Shown here: piece after piece, positions 1 through 12,600 of the stretch
How positions within the stretch are numbered: the first letter of the stretch is position 1
Layout: the number at the start of each line of letters is the position of its first letter
Source of the DNA: Mytilus edulis
Taxonomy: Eukaryota; Mollusca; Bivalvia; Mytilida; Mytilidae
Length of the DNA: 64,000 bases
Direction of reading: 5' to 3'
NCBI RefSeq assembly: GCF_963676685.1
Contig: NC_092350.1
Span: 44,623,705-44,687,704 of the forward strand
Made by a program: the position numbers and the translations under genes
Notes under the pieces: generated by a model
What the model was told of the DNA's origin: nothing
What the model saw: only the letters and a program-made list of their open reading frames with translations
Database searches by the model: none

Positions 1-267
1 GCTTTAATCATGTTAATTTTTACATGTGCATGATGTAATTCTGTGTAATGAATTGTTAAATTATATTCTTTCTTTTCTATCTTGTACTTGTGTTTACAAC
101 AATATTTTGACAGTTGCTGTTAAGAATTCATTACACCTACAAAATTTATGACTTTTAAAGTCAATAAAATACACACAGTTCAAAATAAGATATCTAAAAG
201 AAAAATGCTATTACAGTACTATATGGGGTTAAAGATTTGTTTGATTCTTAGTGAATGGTATACATAC

Positions 268-345
268 TTTACTTTCTTGGTAATGTTTGAGGGCATGTTC
301 TTCATTAAATCTTCCACAAGCCACATTTGGACAGCTTAAACATGC
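268..345 (-). CDS. USP44/49: USP44/49-like coding exon 2
   Basis: Encodes residues 37-62, beginning [13 protein letters not shown] and ending ALKHYQESK. Acceptor AG at 347-346 after a tatttt tract; donor GTATGT at 267-262. No further exon is visible in 1-267, which is intron. Confidence 0.85.
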
Positions 346-1163
346 CTGAAAATATAAAGATAAATTCTACATGAATTTCCAGCAATGTCACATATGTCTT
401 GTGACATATTTTGTATAAAAATTTTAAATCAGGGAAATAAAAATGATGGTACATAACATAATACCTGTTTAGAAATTGAATAGAAAACAGATGTTTTCAA
501 ATTCCCAGATAAGATCTCACACATTCAAATTTTTAAAAGTATAGTTGATTCAAAAGACAAAGGCTGCCAGACTTTTATCATAGTTATTTTAAGCTTTGTG
601 ATTAATAATTTCAGCCACTTATGAAAGACTGAAGAAACATTTGTACGATTGTCAGACAGAATGCTTTTCACTGCTGGTAACTTAAACATCTACAAAGTCT
701 CTGTCAAAGGACACCTTTAATATGGCCAAAAATAACGAATGTGTCGTTAAGTATTTATGAAATCAAGATGATTTACAATGTTTTATTTGCTATATCATGT
801 ATATATGTATAGCCTATACATCATTTTCAAATTAAGTGTTTTAAAATATTATTTTAATGTCTATTAATATATTTGATGATGGTATTCTTCCTTTACTTTT
901 CATTATGAAACTTCACCAATAACTTCAATGACCTTCAATTTTTACAGTAACTTTCATAAATGGTAAATACTAAAATAGTTATAATATCAATAAGATATGG
1001 AGCACTTGGCTTAAAAAATATATTGATTTGAAACTGAGACTGTTTTCTTCCTCACCCATACACTCTCAGTTGTACCACAGATATAACACAACCATTTCTG
1101 AGGATTTAAGCATGAATGGTTCCAGTTGGGTCTTATCTTGGTCACATGTTTACAATTGTCCAT
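268..1163 (-). CDS. USP44/49: USP44/USP49-like ubiquitin-specific protease, first two coding exons (gene runs off the left edge)
   Basis: Two minus-strand exons join in phase 0: 1163-1056 (36 codons, starts with ATG) and 345-268 (26 codons). The joined 62 residues are the start of a zf-UBP finger: Cys4, His6, Cys26, Cys29, Cys38, Cys41, Cys46, His53 and His57 are in place, with the signatures LNPQKW, TTES-W, VACGRF and [11 protein letters not shown]. In USP44 and USP49 this finger sits at the very N-terminus and binds ubiquitin C-termini; the Cys/His protease domain follows. That part, and the rest of the finger, must lie left of base 1, so protease activity cannot be judged. ATG falls directly after a cttttt-rich AG acceptor, so a non-coding 5' exon at higher coordinates is likely. 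The gene points away from LRRIQ1. Assignment to the USP44/49 pair rather than another zf-UBP protein is from the position and wording of these motifs; which of the two is not resolvable. Confidence 0.85.
1056..1163 (-). CDS. USP44/49: USP44/49-like coding exon 1
   Basis: Encodes residues 1-36, beginning [14 protein letters not shown] and ending TTESVW. Acceptor AG at 1165-1164; donor GTGAGG begins at 1055. Contains the first four zinc ligands (C4, H6, C26, C29). Confidence 0.85.
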
Positions 1164-1542
1164 CTGAAAAATACAATGTTATATATATACAACAGACAAT
1201 CTAACAATTGAATAGTTTGTTTACTGGGGGAAAAACTGGAGTAAAAAAACAAATTGCAGTCGTTGGTGTATTACCTTTCGTATCCAAATTATAAAGGTAG
1301 AGATCTGAAATCATCTGAATGTTCATCCACTTTTTCACATAATCCCTGACTTAGATTTCATAGATGCAAACATGATGGATTAATATTAAAAAAACTGAAG
1401 GTAAACATGGTTAACAATGTACCGTAAGTTGATAATCAGGATTACAAGAAATTAAATAAGCTTCCTCTTGCAGATACTACATGTATCCAGCGATGGAGAG
1501 CACTGACAATACCATCATTTAAATATTCTTCTTCAGCACTAA

Positions 1543-1679
1543 CCTGGGTTGAGTTCAATATCGTAGCAGCTACGTAGTGCTACGTAGATTATGACTATTG
1601 AACGTGTAGCTATACACTAGTTGCTACATAGATATTGATAGCAGCTACGTAGCTGCTACGATATTGAACTTAACCCAGG
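1543..1679. mobile_element. MITE with about 33-bp terminal inverted repeats
   Basis: The left end CCTGGGTTGAGTTCAATATC and the right end mirror each other with one mismatch, continuing into CGTAGCAGCTACGTAG on both sides. The 137-bp unit is almost fully palindromic and rich in TACGTAGC-type motifs. Non-coding; no transposase. Superfamily not determined. Confidence 0.75.
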
Positions 1680-3096
1680 ATTACAATACAAGCTTATACT
1701 TTTTTCTCCATCTTTTACTAAGTTTGACCAAGTCTTTGCTACAAAAATGTATATTATAAATGATTTCATACTTTCATGTGACGCAAGACACCTTTCTCAT
1801 GATATTATATTCATGTTCATTATTTTACAAGGATCTGCATTAACATACCTACACCCTGGATCCATCATTGTAATCATGCATGTCTTGCCTCCTGATAACA
1901 GGATATTCTGAGGCAGACAGATTTTGGAGAAAAGTAGCAAGTAGAAATAATCTGCAAACTGATTACTTTTCAAAGTCTTGTTGACTTAGCATTTTCGATG
2001 TATTACGTGTACATGCATGTATGTTAAAAACAAGATCTTACCGTTCAGGTATCTGTTTAATAACTGTAGTATAAATTTATTGGAATCTTGTATGATTGTT
2101 TTCTATAGGGACCATTTTTATCTGAAAATAAAAACAGTATAACGATAACATAATTTTTATGTCTATTGCAATTCAATCATAGGTTGTTTGCATCAGAAAT
2201 AAACCCATTGATTCTAAAACCAGTTGCTGTATTATACGAGTTGTGTTTTTCTCGTATATTTTATGATGGAATGATACTTAAAACACAAAACAAGAGGTTT
2301 TATTGTGTGTCAATCTACAACGGCTAAATACAGTTTGTATGTCCATCATCTCTATTTTGATAGAGACTTTTATATAAGGACCCCATTCAGATCATCATTT
2401 ATACGTAATATATATAATTATATAGTTTAATATGATGGAGTCTGGAAAGGTACCACAAAGGGCAACTCAAATAGCTTGTATCATTATAAGACTATATTTC
2501 ACTCGGGTCATGCAGTCTTATATTAAACTTGTTCATGTTGTTTTGTATTTCCTAAACAGTTGGTTGAAAAACATAAATAATACTTTTGATATATATATCA
2601 AAGAAATGTATGATCATTATGATGAGAACTTAGCAATTTTATTTTATTTTAAATTAAAAATAAATTCTTAATCGGAATATAGAATAGTGATATTTAGTAA
2701 TTACTGTTTAAGGAATATTCTTATACATACATGTATCATTCATAAATTGATACACATATTAATCAATGAATATATAAATGTATGAGAAATATATTTTTTC
2801 ATTTGTTTCTTAATCTGTTTCAGAAACAATTATATTTTCCTTTCTTAAGTTATCAATAATACACCTTGTCGCTATTTGTCTGCCATTATTGACTGGACAT
2901 CAGAAAGTTCCTGTAAAATTTTGACATCATGAAAAAAAAAAATGACGCCACAATGGAAAAGTGATAGTTGTATAACGTCAAAAGCCAAAGCAGGACAGAT
3001 TCTCTGGTCAAGCGGGACAGATTTCCAAATAGCTATAAGATGATCTTATAGAGATGTATAAAAACCATGGCCGAAATGACTTTTCAACATGTTCAA

Positions 3097-3315
3097 GAGG
3101 GTAGTAATGCAGGTACTTTCTTGACGAAAAACGATAAAAATTCTTGCCAAATGACGTTAACGGTAAGATTTAATGCGTGACAATAAAATGTACACATCTG
3201 ACGAATCACATTAAGGATATTTTGGAGAACCACGATAAAATTTTAACCAGTTTGACGTTAATGGTAGTAGAAAATGACTGTTTGACGTCTGACGGTAAAG
3301 GGCATTACCACCCTC
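3097..3315. mobile_element. Short TIR element with target-site duplication
   Basis: Left end GAGGGTAGTAATGC and right end GCATTACCACCCTC are inverted repeats (one mismatch in 14). GTTCAA flanks both sides (3091-3096 and 3316-3321), a plausible target-site duplication. The interior contains several TGACG/CGTCA-like words. Non-coding, 219 bp. Confidence 0.7.
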
Positions 3316-4310
3316 GTTCAAAGTATGGCTGAATCACATGTGGCTGAAATAATGGCCAAAAGATCTTGCATTGATTTGAGTAGATTTAAATGGTAAATGT
3401 TGAACAATGAAATGAGCAGTATTGAAGCCATAGATAACAAATATCCATTTCAAGCATGATTCCAATTTTGTGTGATGGTTGTTCAGCAACTTCAGGACAG
3501 AAGGATTCAAGATCATTTGTACAATCAAAAGTGCAGATGTTTTAATACTTAATGAAAATGTAACATTCCCAGGAGAGATGTATGACTCAAATCATTACAT
3601 TATATCTGTTTCAAAGTGCAAATCATTAAAATATAATCCACTATTTACCAGTAATTACGACTCCCCTTTTAGTTGGACGTTTAATATGTTTTGAAACTTA
3701 AAAATTATTTAAATTTAAATTTAAAATTCAGCAGATAAAGGTATATCAACTAAATGTCAATCTATAAATCGTTTCATCTGTTTTATCTCAACAGAAATTA
3801 TGATCTATTATGGTTTTGTTTTGGCGCTGGAGAACTTCTGACAGCTTCAAAAAACAAGATACTAAAATTGCTTCACTTACGGTGTAACCCTGATTATCCG
3901 GATTTGAAAACCTCCGATCAATCGCCGGATCGGTAAAAAATTAAAGTCATTGAAACTACAAATAGATAAATTTAAAAAAAGACACGTTAAGAAAAGTATA
4001 TAACAAGGATTTGGCACTAATTCAGGATATTAAATGGATAAGTAATGGATTATAATGAATGTTTTCTTTGAAAGGGTATTAGAATAAGATCTGCCTATTT
4101 TTCCCCTGGGACCTCTCACTTTTTTCTTGTTTCAAATATTTTCGAAGAGAGTAAATAACAATTTATTATAAATGTAGATACATGATTAATTATTATATTT
4201 GCATTTAATTTGCAACCAGAGACAGAAACAGAAAACAGAAAAATAGCACAAAAATTAAGAGAAAATATATTTGATAAACAATGTGAGTATATTATCCATA
4301 GTTCTTGTAT

Positions 4311-4331
4311 CAATCAATCAATCAATCAATC
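4311..4331. repeat. (CAAT)n microsatellite
   Basis: Five tandem copies of the tetranucleotide CAAT in otherwise non-repetitive intergenic sequence. Confidence 0.9.
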
Positions 4332-6553
4332 AGTTCGAGTAAGTAATCACACTCGACTTTATGCTTAAGTTCGATTAGCAAATACCTACAGTGAAATAAA
4401 ATCAGTGTCTTTTTAATGCTTAATGTAGGGCGTATGTGCTATATTGTAAAGCGCAGAAATGATCAAATTCCTGACCAAGAACATGCCAACGCTATGGCGG
4501 ATATAAACAAATTTTCAACAGTCGTTAGAATGAAAGTTTGATATCCAGTACAACGGTAAATGACTGCATACGTAGACCAAATTGTTTGAATTTTAAGGGA
4601 ATTTAATATGATCCCCTTTACTGTAAGATTAAGATAACTTGCTGAGAATTTTGCTGCATCGATATAGACCGTAGTCGAAAGGAATATGACCATACCTTAT
4701 AAAATATTCAAAACAACACTTAAAAAAGAGTCTTTTAGACAAACCCCAAAAATACAACCAACAGTTCATAGTTATTGATAAAGTGTTGGTGTTTGCACGG
4801 AAAAAAGACATAATTTCTGTAATGAACGTTACACCATAAAAATTAAGACTTTGGTGAGGTCCTTTTGTGACTGAGTCACTGTCATTGTAATCGTCTGACC
4901 ATAAAGTTTAAACAACTATTGGGCTCAAGCAAGAAAAACTATTAGTTGCTTATACTTTATTCCTAAACCAATCTAACAAATGGTAAAAACCTGAAATACA
5001 AATAAAATACAAATTTACAAAGACTGAAAGTGTCGAATAAATGTTATGATGAACGAAATGTCAAATATAATTGATAGCACACAGTCTGTTTAATGTGCAA
5101 AAATGTTGTACTTTCAAGAACGGTTAAATTGCAGGTATTTCACAGAGAAAAGGTTCAAATATGTGGAGAGCAATTTAAAGGGTTCAAATACAATGTTATA
5201 AAATTAGCTCACTCTGTGGTTAGCCACGAATTGTGTCTCCAGTACTGGTATTACCTTGCAATGTTCAGTTTGAGATATGTGTGAGAAAGGGAACGGTAGC
5301 AATGATACGATGTTTTATTGTTCTTTTAAGGGTAAAGATGAATGATCCTCCTAGACTGGAACACATAAACAGATTAAGAATATAATCGAACGAACTATAT
5401 AATTGAGGAAGTTGTAACAGAATAGACATCTTGTATATAAAAAAAAAACTGTTTTACTTGATATTTCATTTACACATTTATGATATAAGTGGTTTAACCA
5501 GGCTATTAGTAAAAGTATATAACGACAGCGATCTTCCTTACTTTTCAAATGCAAATATCGTACAGACACAAAAGTGTATTCTTGATCTATTTCATTTGTT
5601 TTTATCAACAAGAATACACATGTTATCCATGCCACCAGCTACTATGACTCATGGTTGGAAGAATCAGAAAACACTTTAAAGCTCATCACTTTTAAGATGC
5701 CTTTCCTATTTAAAGTCAATCTTTTCATTTTGCCAAAAAAAGGCAACTAGGAAGCATTTATCTAGAGGATCTGAAAAAGAAAGTGTTCACAAGTTAAAAA
5801 CATATCAGATTTGAACTTAGTTTGAAGTGATTATGTAAAGTAGTTTTTTTTAGAAATTCTAACGGAAATATTTGTTGGATTGACAAGCAGAACTTTCTAG
5901 ACAAGTTGATTGTAATAATAGAATAGCATGAATAGCTTACCAAGATGGGAAACCAGTACATATATCTTGGAAGCTCCAAAATAGATAAGGAACAACATCA
6001 AAGGCCTTTCCGCTTTATCAAAAACAAAATTGAATCCTTTTTTTTCTTTAAGACCCAAATAGTCTTTGAATTTCATATGAAAAAATACAGAGCACACAAC
6101 ATAAGCATTTGAAAATCACGACACACTTAAAATTAGATAAGCAGAACACGTTGATTGAGGCACCTGTCTTGCACGACTGAACGTGAAATAAAAAAGTAAA
6201 AACATGTTGAACGTGAAATAAAAAACAGTGACCATTTCACAAGAATATAACCCTAAGTACCACCCTCGTCATAAAAAATCACAAAAACTATTTTTAAACT
6301 CATAATCTGTGAAAAGGTAGACCCACTTGTACTACAGACTTTCTATGGGGTTTATACCTGTATAGAGGGTTAAAATTATTCCTCTAGAAGAATATATTTC
6401 TTTAGTGGATTTAAAACAAAAAAACATTTTCTACTTATTATGGCAGCGCCAGTAGAACCCTTTAAAAAATTTATGAATATTAAAACCAACATGTAAATTA
6501 CATTTGTACCTCCATATATGTAGATGTTCTTTACTATTTTAAAGGTTGACAAG

Positions 6554-6697
6554 ATGGAGTCTGATGAAGAGGCGTTTATTGAGGTTGAAATACAGAAAGG
6601 ACTTGACAAATTAACAGAAGCAGACTTAGAGTCTTCAGATACCAGTGCCTCAGATGTGTTGAACAGTGATAATAGTTCATCAGAAGATGTAAATGAG
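6554..6697 (+). CDS. LRRIQ1: LRRIQ1 exon 1 (start codon)
   Basis: Residues 1-48, starting MESDEEAFIEVEIQKGLDKL, acidic and Ser-rich. An AG at 6543-6544 just before GTTGACAAG-ATG could be a splice acceptor, so a 5' UTR exon upstream is likely. An upstream in-frame ATG at 6524 exists but reads non-conserved sequence through that possible acceptor. Donor GTATTG at 6698. Confidence 0.9.
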
Positions 6698-9600
6698 GTA
6701 TTGAATTCAGGAGTTTTGATTGGTGAAGAGCAAAATTATGGGTTTCCAGTAAAAAAAAATGTCAACCCTTTTTAACCGGATTTTTGTGACAAAAATGTCG
6801 GTTATTGATTTGGGGATGTACGGCGGGCGGGCGGGTGGGCGGGCGGGCGGCAATCAAATGTTGTCCATGCATTAACTCATGAACCGTTCAACCAAAGCTT
6901 TTAAAATTTTAATATGTTATTACTGACAACTATATGGAGGTCAAGTTAAATAATGGCGATTTTGACTTTAACCGTTCAGGAGTTATGGTTCTTGAAAGAT
7001 TGAAAAATGGAGTTTTCAGTCGTGTCCGTGCATTTACTCATGAACTGTTCTACCAAAGCTTCCCAAATTTTAATATGTTGCTACTAATGAAAGAATGGAG
7101 GTCAAGTTCAATAATGACGAATTTGACTTTTACCGTTCAGGAGTTATGGTTCTTGAAAGATTGAAAAATGAAGTTTCCAGTCGTGTCCATGCATTTATGC
7201 ATGAACTGTTCTACCAAAGCTTCCGAAATTTTAATATGCTGTTACTGATGACAAAATGGAGGTCAAGTTCAATAATGACGATTTTGACTTTTACCGTTCA
7301 GGAGTTATGGTTCTTGAAAGATTGAAAAATGGTTTTTCCTGTCGTGTCCGTGCATTTTCTCATGAACCATTCAACCAAAGCTTTTGAAATTTTAATATGT
7401 TGTTACTGATGACAAAATAGAGGTCAAGTTCAATAATGACGATTTTGACTTTTACCGTTCAGGAGTTATGGTTCTTGAAAGATCGTAAAATGGCGTTTCC
7501 ATTCAAGTTGTTGCATTTACTCATGAACCATTCAATCTAAGCTTTTCAAATTTTAATATGTTGATACTGATAAAATGGAGGTCAAATTTGATATTGACGA
7601 TTTTCACTTTCACCATTCATCAGTAATGGTTCTTGTGATATTGCCAGGACACAAATAAATGTTAATAAATCCGGTTTGCTGTCGTTGTGACAGCCTTTTG
7701 TTTATACTTGAGATTAAACATCATCATTATGTAAATACCAAATATACTATTAGTTTATGGAATAAATTTGATACTACGAAACATTTTTCGAAAAATGATT
7801 TTTATTGCTTAAGATTAACTTAATAATCTTTCACAAAAGCCTACATGCATGTTGGTAACCAAAAATTCTAGAATTGTTTTTAGAATGAAACAGAATGCTG
7901 AAAGTCGTATTATGAGAAAAAATCAAATCATTGAAGCAGATATTAGGGTGTGTGATTTGAAGAATTTCAGACATAAAATGTACACCTACATTCTATCTGA
8001 CAACTTTTACACATTTATCTATTCCATAAACAATAGTTGACATAAATAGTGCAGTGTTGACTATATTGTTTTGTTCTCCATTTCGCTTTCTAACTATAAT
8101 TCATGATCTTATGATTCTTATCATATTAAAATTTTGAAGTTTTACCAATATACAAATTATATTTGATGCTGAACATAAACATGATTAAGTACCAATCAAT
8201 CAATTCAATCATAATACACGTGTATATGTTTTTCAGGTCCTCCCTGGAGAATTTGACACCTATGTTAAATCTCTGCAGCAACAGACAGCAGCTTTTGAAC
8301 TTGACCTTGCAGAATGTGATGACCTTCTCAGACAGTCAGTTGATATTACTAGTAAGTTACCTAAGAGTTGAGTCTAGTGCATTTTATAAAAAAAAACCCA
8401 TACACATATAAAACACAACAAATGTTCTACACTAAAAAATAGACAATTTAGCATGACAGAGACAAGATAAAATACTTGCAAACTTGATACTGTAAATTTA
8501 GAAATTTTAATGTGTATTTATTATTGAAATTGTTGAACATTGTATAAAAAATAATGATAAACAATTACAATTTATGTAAACTCTACATGCAAATTATGTT
8601 ATCCAAACTTTAATGTTGGTTTTTATTATTCTAAAACCTATAGATCCCTGCATAATAATAAAATCATTGCACAAATGTTTGAATATAAAGGACTTGAAAA
8701 AAACCTTCAGTGGTTTGTGTAGTGTGATACATTGACTTGTATTTTGATAGGTTCTAGAGATGTCATTCCTTTTGATGAAGATCTACAGCAAGATATTACA
8801 GAATATGGTGAAAACATAGAGGATTTAAGATTAAAGGTAAAAAAAATAGGGTTATTTTGATTTCTGGTTTAATTTTGAAGGTTTATTTTATGTATTCTGA
8901 ATTTTTAATGTCTTACTTAGGGGCAATATGTTTTTCGGTCTGTGCGTCTTCTTTCCTGCGTCTTTCCCACTTCAGGTTAACATTTTGGTTGAAGTCTTTG
9001 TCCAAGTAGTTTTTTTAGGAAGTTGAAGTCCAATTAACTTGAAACTTAGTACACATGTTCACTATGATATGATCTTTCTTATTTTAATGTCAAATTAGAG
9101 TTTTGACCTAACTTTCAGGGTCCACTGAACATAGAAAATGATAGTGTGAGTGGGGCATCAGTGTACTATGGACACATTCTTGTTTCTACATTTTTCATCT
9201 ACATGTGATAAAGATGATCATTAGTCAGATAAAAAAGGCTGCTAATAATCATTGTCCAACCAGAACATATGCTAAAAATATCAGAACTTGACTACTTTTC
9301 TGTGCTTTGTGTCTATAGCTTTTATGTTATTTTTTTGTTTTTTGTCTTATACTAATCTTTTGGGTTAAGCCAATTTCAACTGATATTATTGAATAGTTTG
9401 TTCTTATGTTGTGCTGTTACACTACTGTCTTAGGTTAGGAGAGGGCTGAGGGCACACACATATGTTTTACCCTGCCAAATTCTTTATGTGCCTATCCCAA
9501 GTCAGGAGCCTGTAGCACAGTGGTTGTCATGTCAGTTATATATGTTTTCATAAATTATTTTCTTACATATGAGAGCATTAGTTTTATTTGTTTGTTTGAA

Positions 9601-12600
9601 TTATTTCACATTTTTCTTGTTATGGCCTTTTATAGCTAACTATAAGATTTGGGTTTTTCTCATTGTTGAAGACCCTATAGTTGCCTATAATTGCTTTATA
9701 CTACCACTTCATTTGAACTCAGGTGGATAGTTGTCTCATTGGCAATCATACCACATCTCCTTTTTTTATATTGATGAAGCATCATTCTTTTAGCTACATG
9801 TTTAAGTTTAGCTGAAGTGCATTCTTTAGGTTAATCTGTGCATGCACTATTGAAAATTTGAAAAATCTAAAATATGTGATAATTACTTTTCAAACAAGTG
9901 CAAAAAAGTATAGAGCCAAATAAATGTATTGTATCTGTAAAAATCATCAAGTATTACATAGCCACATATTTATGGCAAAACATGAAGTATTGGTATTACC
10001 TGATGATCGTAAGCCATTTGAAAGAAAATCTTACCAGAAAACAAATGATACATGCTTCATAATCAATCTTCTGGTAGTTGAATTTCATAAAATGATTTGG
10101 AGAAGATATCTTCAGTTTTATTGCAGTATAATGATGTTTTGTTCCATTTGAATAAATTTTATTATTTAAAAGATTTTAGAAGACCTTGAAAAAGATGACA
10201 GTGATGAAGATGATGACCTGTTCTCAGATTCTGAGGATGATAGCAAGTTTACAGAGGAAGAAGAAAAAGAGGGTAAAAACAGTCAAATTGGTCAAATGTC
10301 ATTCTCTTATAAAACATGTTGAACAAATGAAGTTAAATTAGATCTGATATGCAAGAAAATTATATATGGCCTTTTTCAAGGAAAAATTTGATGTCACAAA
10401 AGCAATTATATTCACGTCCAATGACATGATTTCCCACGAATGCCAAAAGTCAATTATGGCAGTTCATGCATAAAATCAAAATTTTAAACTTTTGTGTTTG
10501 ACGATGATGAGAGGGAAAATAATATGTGATTGATATTTTAATTAAGGAAACGCTATTTATATTGTGTCATAGATATAGGAAGATGTGGTGTGAGTGCCAT
10601 TGAGACAACCCTCCATCCAAATAACAATTTAAAAAAAGTAAACCATTATAGGTCTATGTACGGCCTTCAACACGGAGCCTTAGCTCACACCGAACAACAA
10701 GCTATAAAGGGCCCCAAAATTACTAGTGTAAAATTATTCAAACGGGAAAACCAACGGTCTAATCTATATAAAAAAAAACGAGAAACGAGAAACACGTATA
10801 AATTATATAAACAAACGACAACTACTGTACATCAGATTCCTGACTCATGTCTGTGTAGAAACATGTATATCAATAAGAGATATTCCTTATAAATTATTTT
10901 TATGCCCCACCTACGATAGTAGAGGGGCATTATGTTTTCTGGTCTGTGCGTCCGTCCGTCCGTCCGTTCGTCCGTCCGTCCGTCCGTCTGTCTGTCTGTC
11001 TGTCTGTCCGTTCGTCCGTCTGTCCCGCTCCAGGTTAAAGTTTTTGGTCAAGGTAGTTTTTGATGAAGTTGAAGTCCAATCGACTTCAAACTTAGTACAC
11101 ATGTTCCCTATGATATGATCTTTCTAATTCTAATGCCAAATTAGAGTTTTTACCCCAATTTCACGGTCCACTGAACATGGAAAATGATAGTGCGAGTGGG
11201 GCATTCGTGTACTGAGGACACATTCTTGTTATTAGATACTATAGTATGTGAGTGACCAGGTAAAAACATACCATTTATACAAAAAAGATATGCTTGCCAA
11301 TCAGACAACTATTCACCATAGTTAAAATAAAATGGATTTAAGCAATTATGGGTCACTGTATAGCCTTCAATAATAAACTAAACTCATACCTTAATGCCGA
11401 CTATTAATGACTTAACAAAATGTGACCCAATATGTATAGCGTGTGAATTTGATGATACTTTATTTAGTTTTCTAATCATTCAAGCAGTCATTTAAGGAAT
11501 GAAAGAGTTAATGAGTTCTTAAAGTAAATCATTGATGTGTTTTTCCTCTTTACAGAAAATAAAGCTATGGTATTGGTAACTAAAGAACAGTTAGAGTTTA
11601 AGGAACTATTGGCAGGACAGAAAGATAGAATACAAGAACAATCCAAAAAACAGGAAGATCAACTTAATCAGGTTTGTTTTTTATATGTCCCATCTGCCTT
11701 ATCTTCATTTAAATACCCAAAAAAAATGAACTTGGAAGGAGCTTTGTTTGAAATTTACATGTTGACCGTGTCATATTGTTTTTGTATTTTACAGTGATAT
11801 TTTTAGGCTAAGTATGACTGGTTTAGTTAGATTTCTTTGCCAAATATAATTTATGATTAGTTGATATTATCCAACATCTCATTACACAGATATAGGAAGA
11901 TTAATATCTAGGTAAGAATTCTACTCAAACCATTGCAAAGGATTGACCTGCACTTGCTGTCAGTAAAACTCTACAATAAATTAAAGTAAATGAAAACAAT
12001 AATTAATCATTGTCTATTATTATTTTCAGTTGATAGAGAGAGAAAGACATGATGAAGAAATATTTGAACAAGAGATTGAAACAAAGAAGCAAGAACAAAA
12101 ACTTCAGTTTGAAAAAGAAGAATCTAGACTACTTACTGAAAGAAAGGTACCAATATTTAATATTAAGTCAATTTTCTTTTATTCCTTGGCCAATTAAAGT
12201 TTACAGGTTTAAATTTTTTATGCATGTAGCAAGGATTAGTCCAGGATTGTGATAACAGGAGGGCTGACAGGCCAATATTTGGAGTGATAAGTCTGAACAT
12301 TTATCATACATGAAGCTGCATAAAAAGGGAACTGGATTCCTTGGTTCCTTGGTCCCCCACAAAAAATGCTGATCAATAGCACTTACAAATGCATGCAAAA
12401 TATCATAAATATTAGGAATATGGTCACATTATGTACTCTGCACAAAAAAAAAAGTGTATTGTTTTTTAGCTTACCTGTCCCGAAGGGACAAGTGAGCTTA
12501 TGCCATCACTTGGCGTCCGTCGTCGTCCGTCGTCTGTCGTCGTAAACTATTTCAAGAATCTTCTCCTCTGAAACTACTGGGCCAAATACTTTCAAACTTT

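Larger units (their letters stand above)
1164..6553. other. Intergenic region between the divergent USP44/49-like and LRRIQ1 genes
   Basis: About 5.4 kb without a supportable coding exon. It must hold the 5' ends (non-coding first exons and promoters) of both flanking genes, which I cannot place. It contains two short inverted-repeat elements (1543-1679 and 3097-3315), an (AATC)n run at 4311-4331 and an AT palindrome near 3700-3730. Short open frames such as 2432-2671 and 5351-5635 show no recognisable protein. Confidence 0.6.

Noticed and set aside
2432..2671. 79-codon frame upstream of LRRIQ1
   Set aside because: No recognisable domain, high AT content, no splice or homology support; chance frame in AT-rich DNA.
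5351..5635. 94-codon minus frame in the intergenic region
   Set aside because: Hydrophobic low-complexity composition typical of AT-rich antisense frames; no family resemblance and no junction support.
6934..7325. Two similar 76-codon frames in tandem
   Set aside because: They are consecutive 161-bp cores of the pearl-like element in LRRIQ1 intron 1; their similarity is that of the repeat.
10590..10892. 100-codon plus-strand frame
   Set aside because: It coincides with dispersed repeat family C, present at least four times in the window in both orientations.
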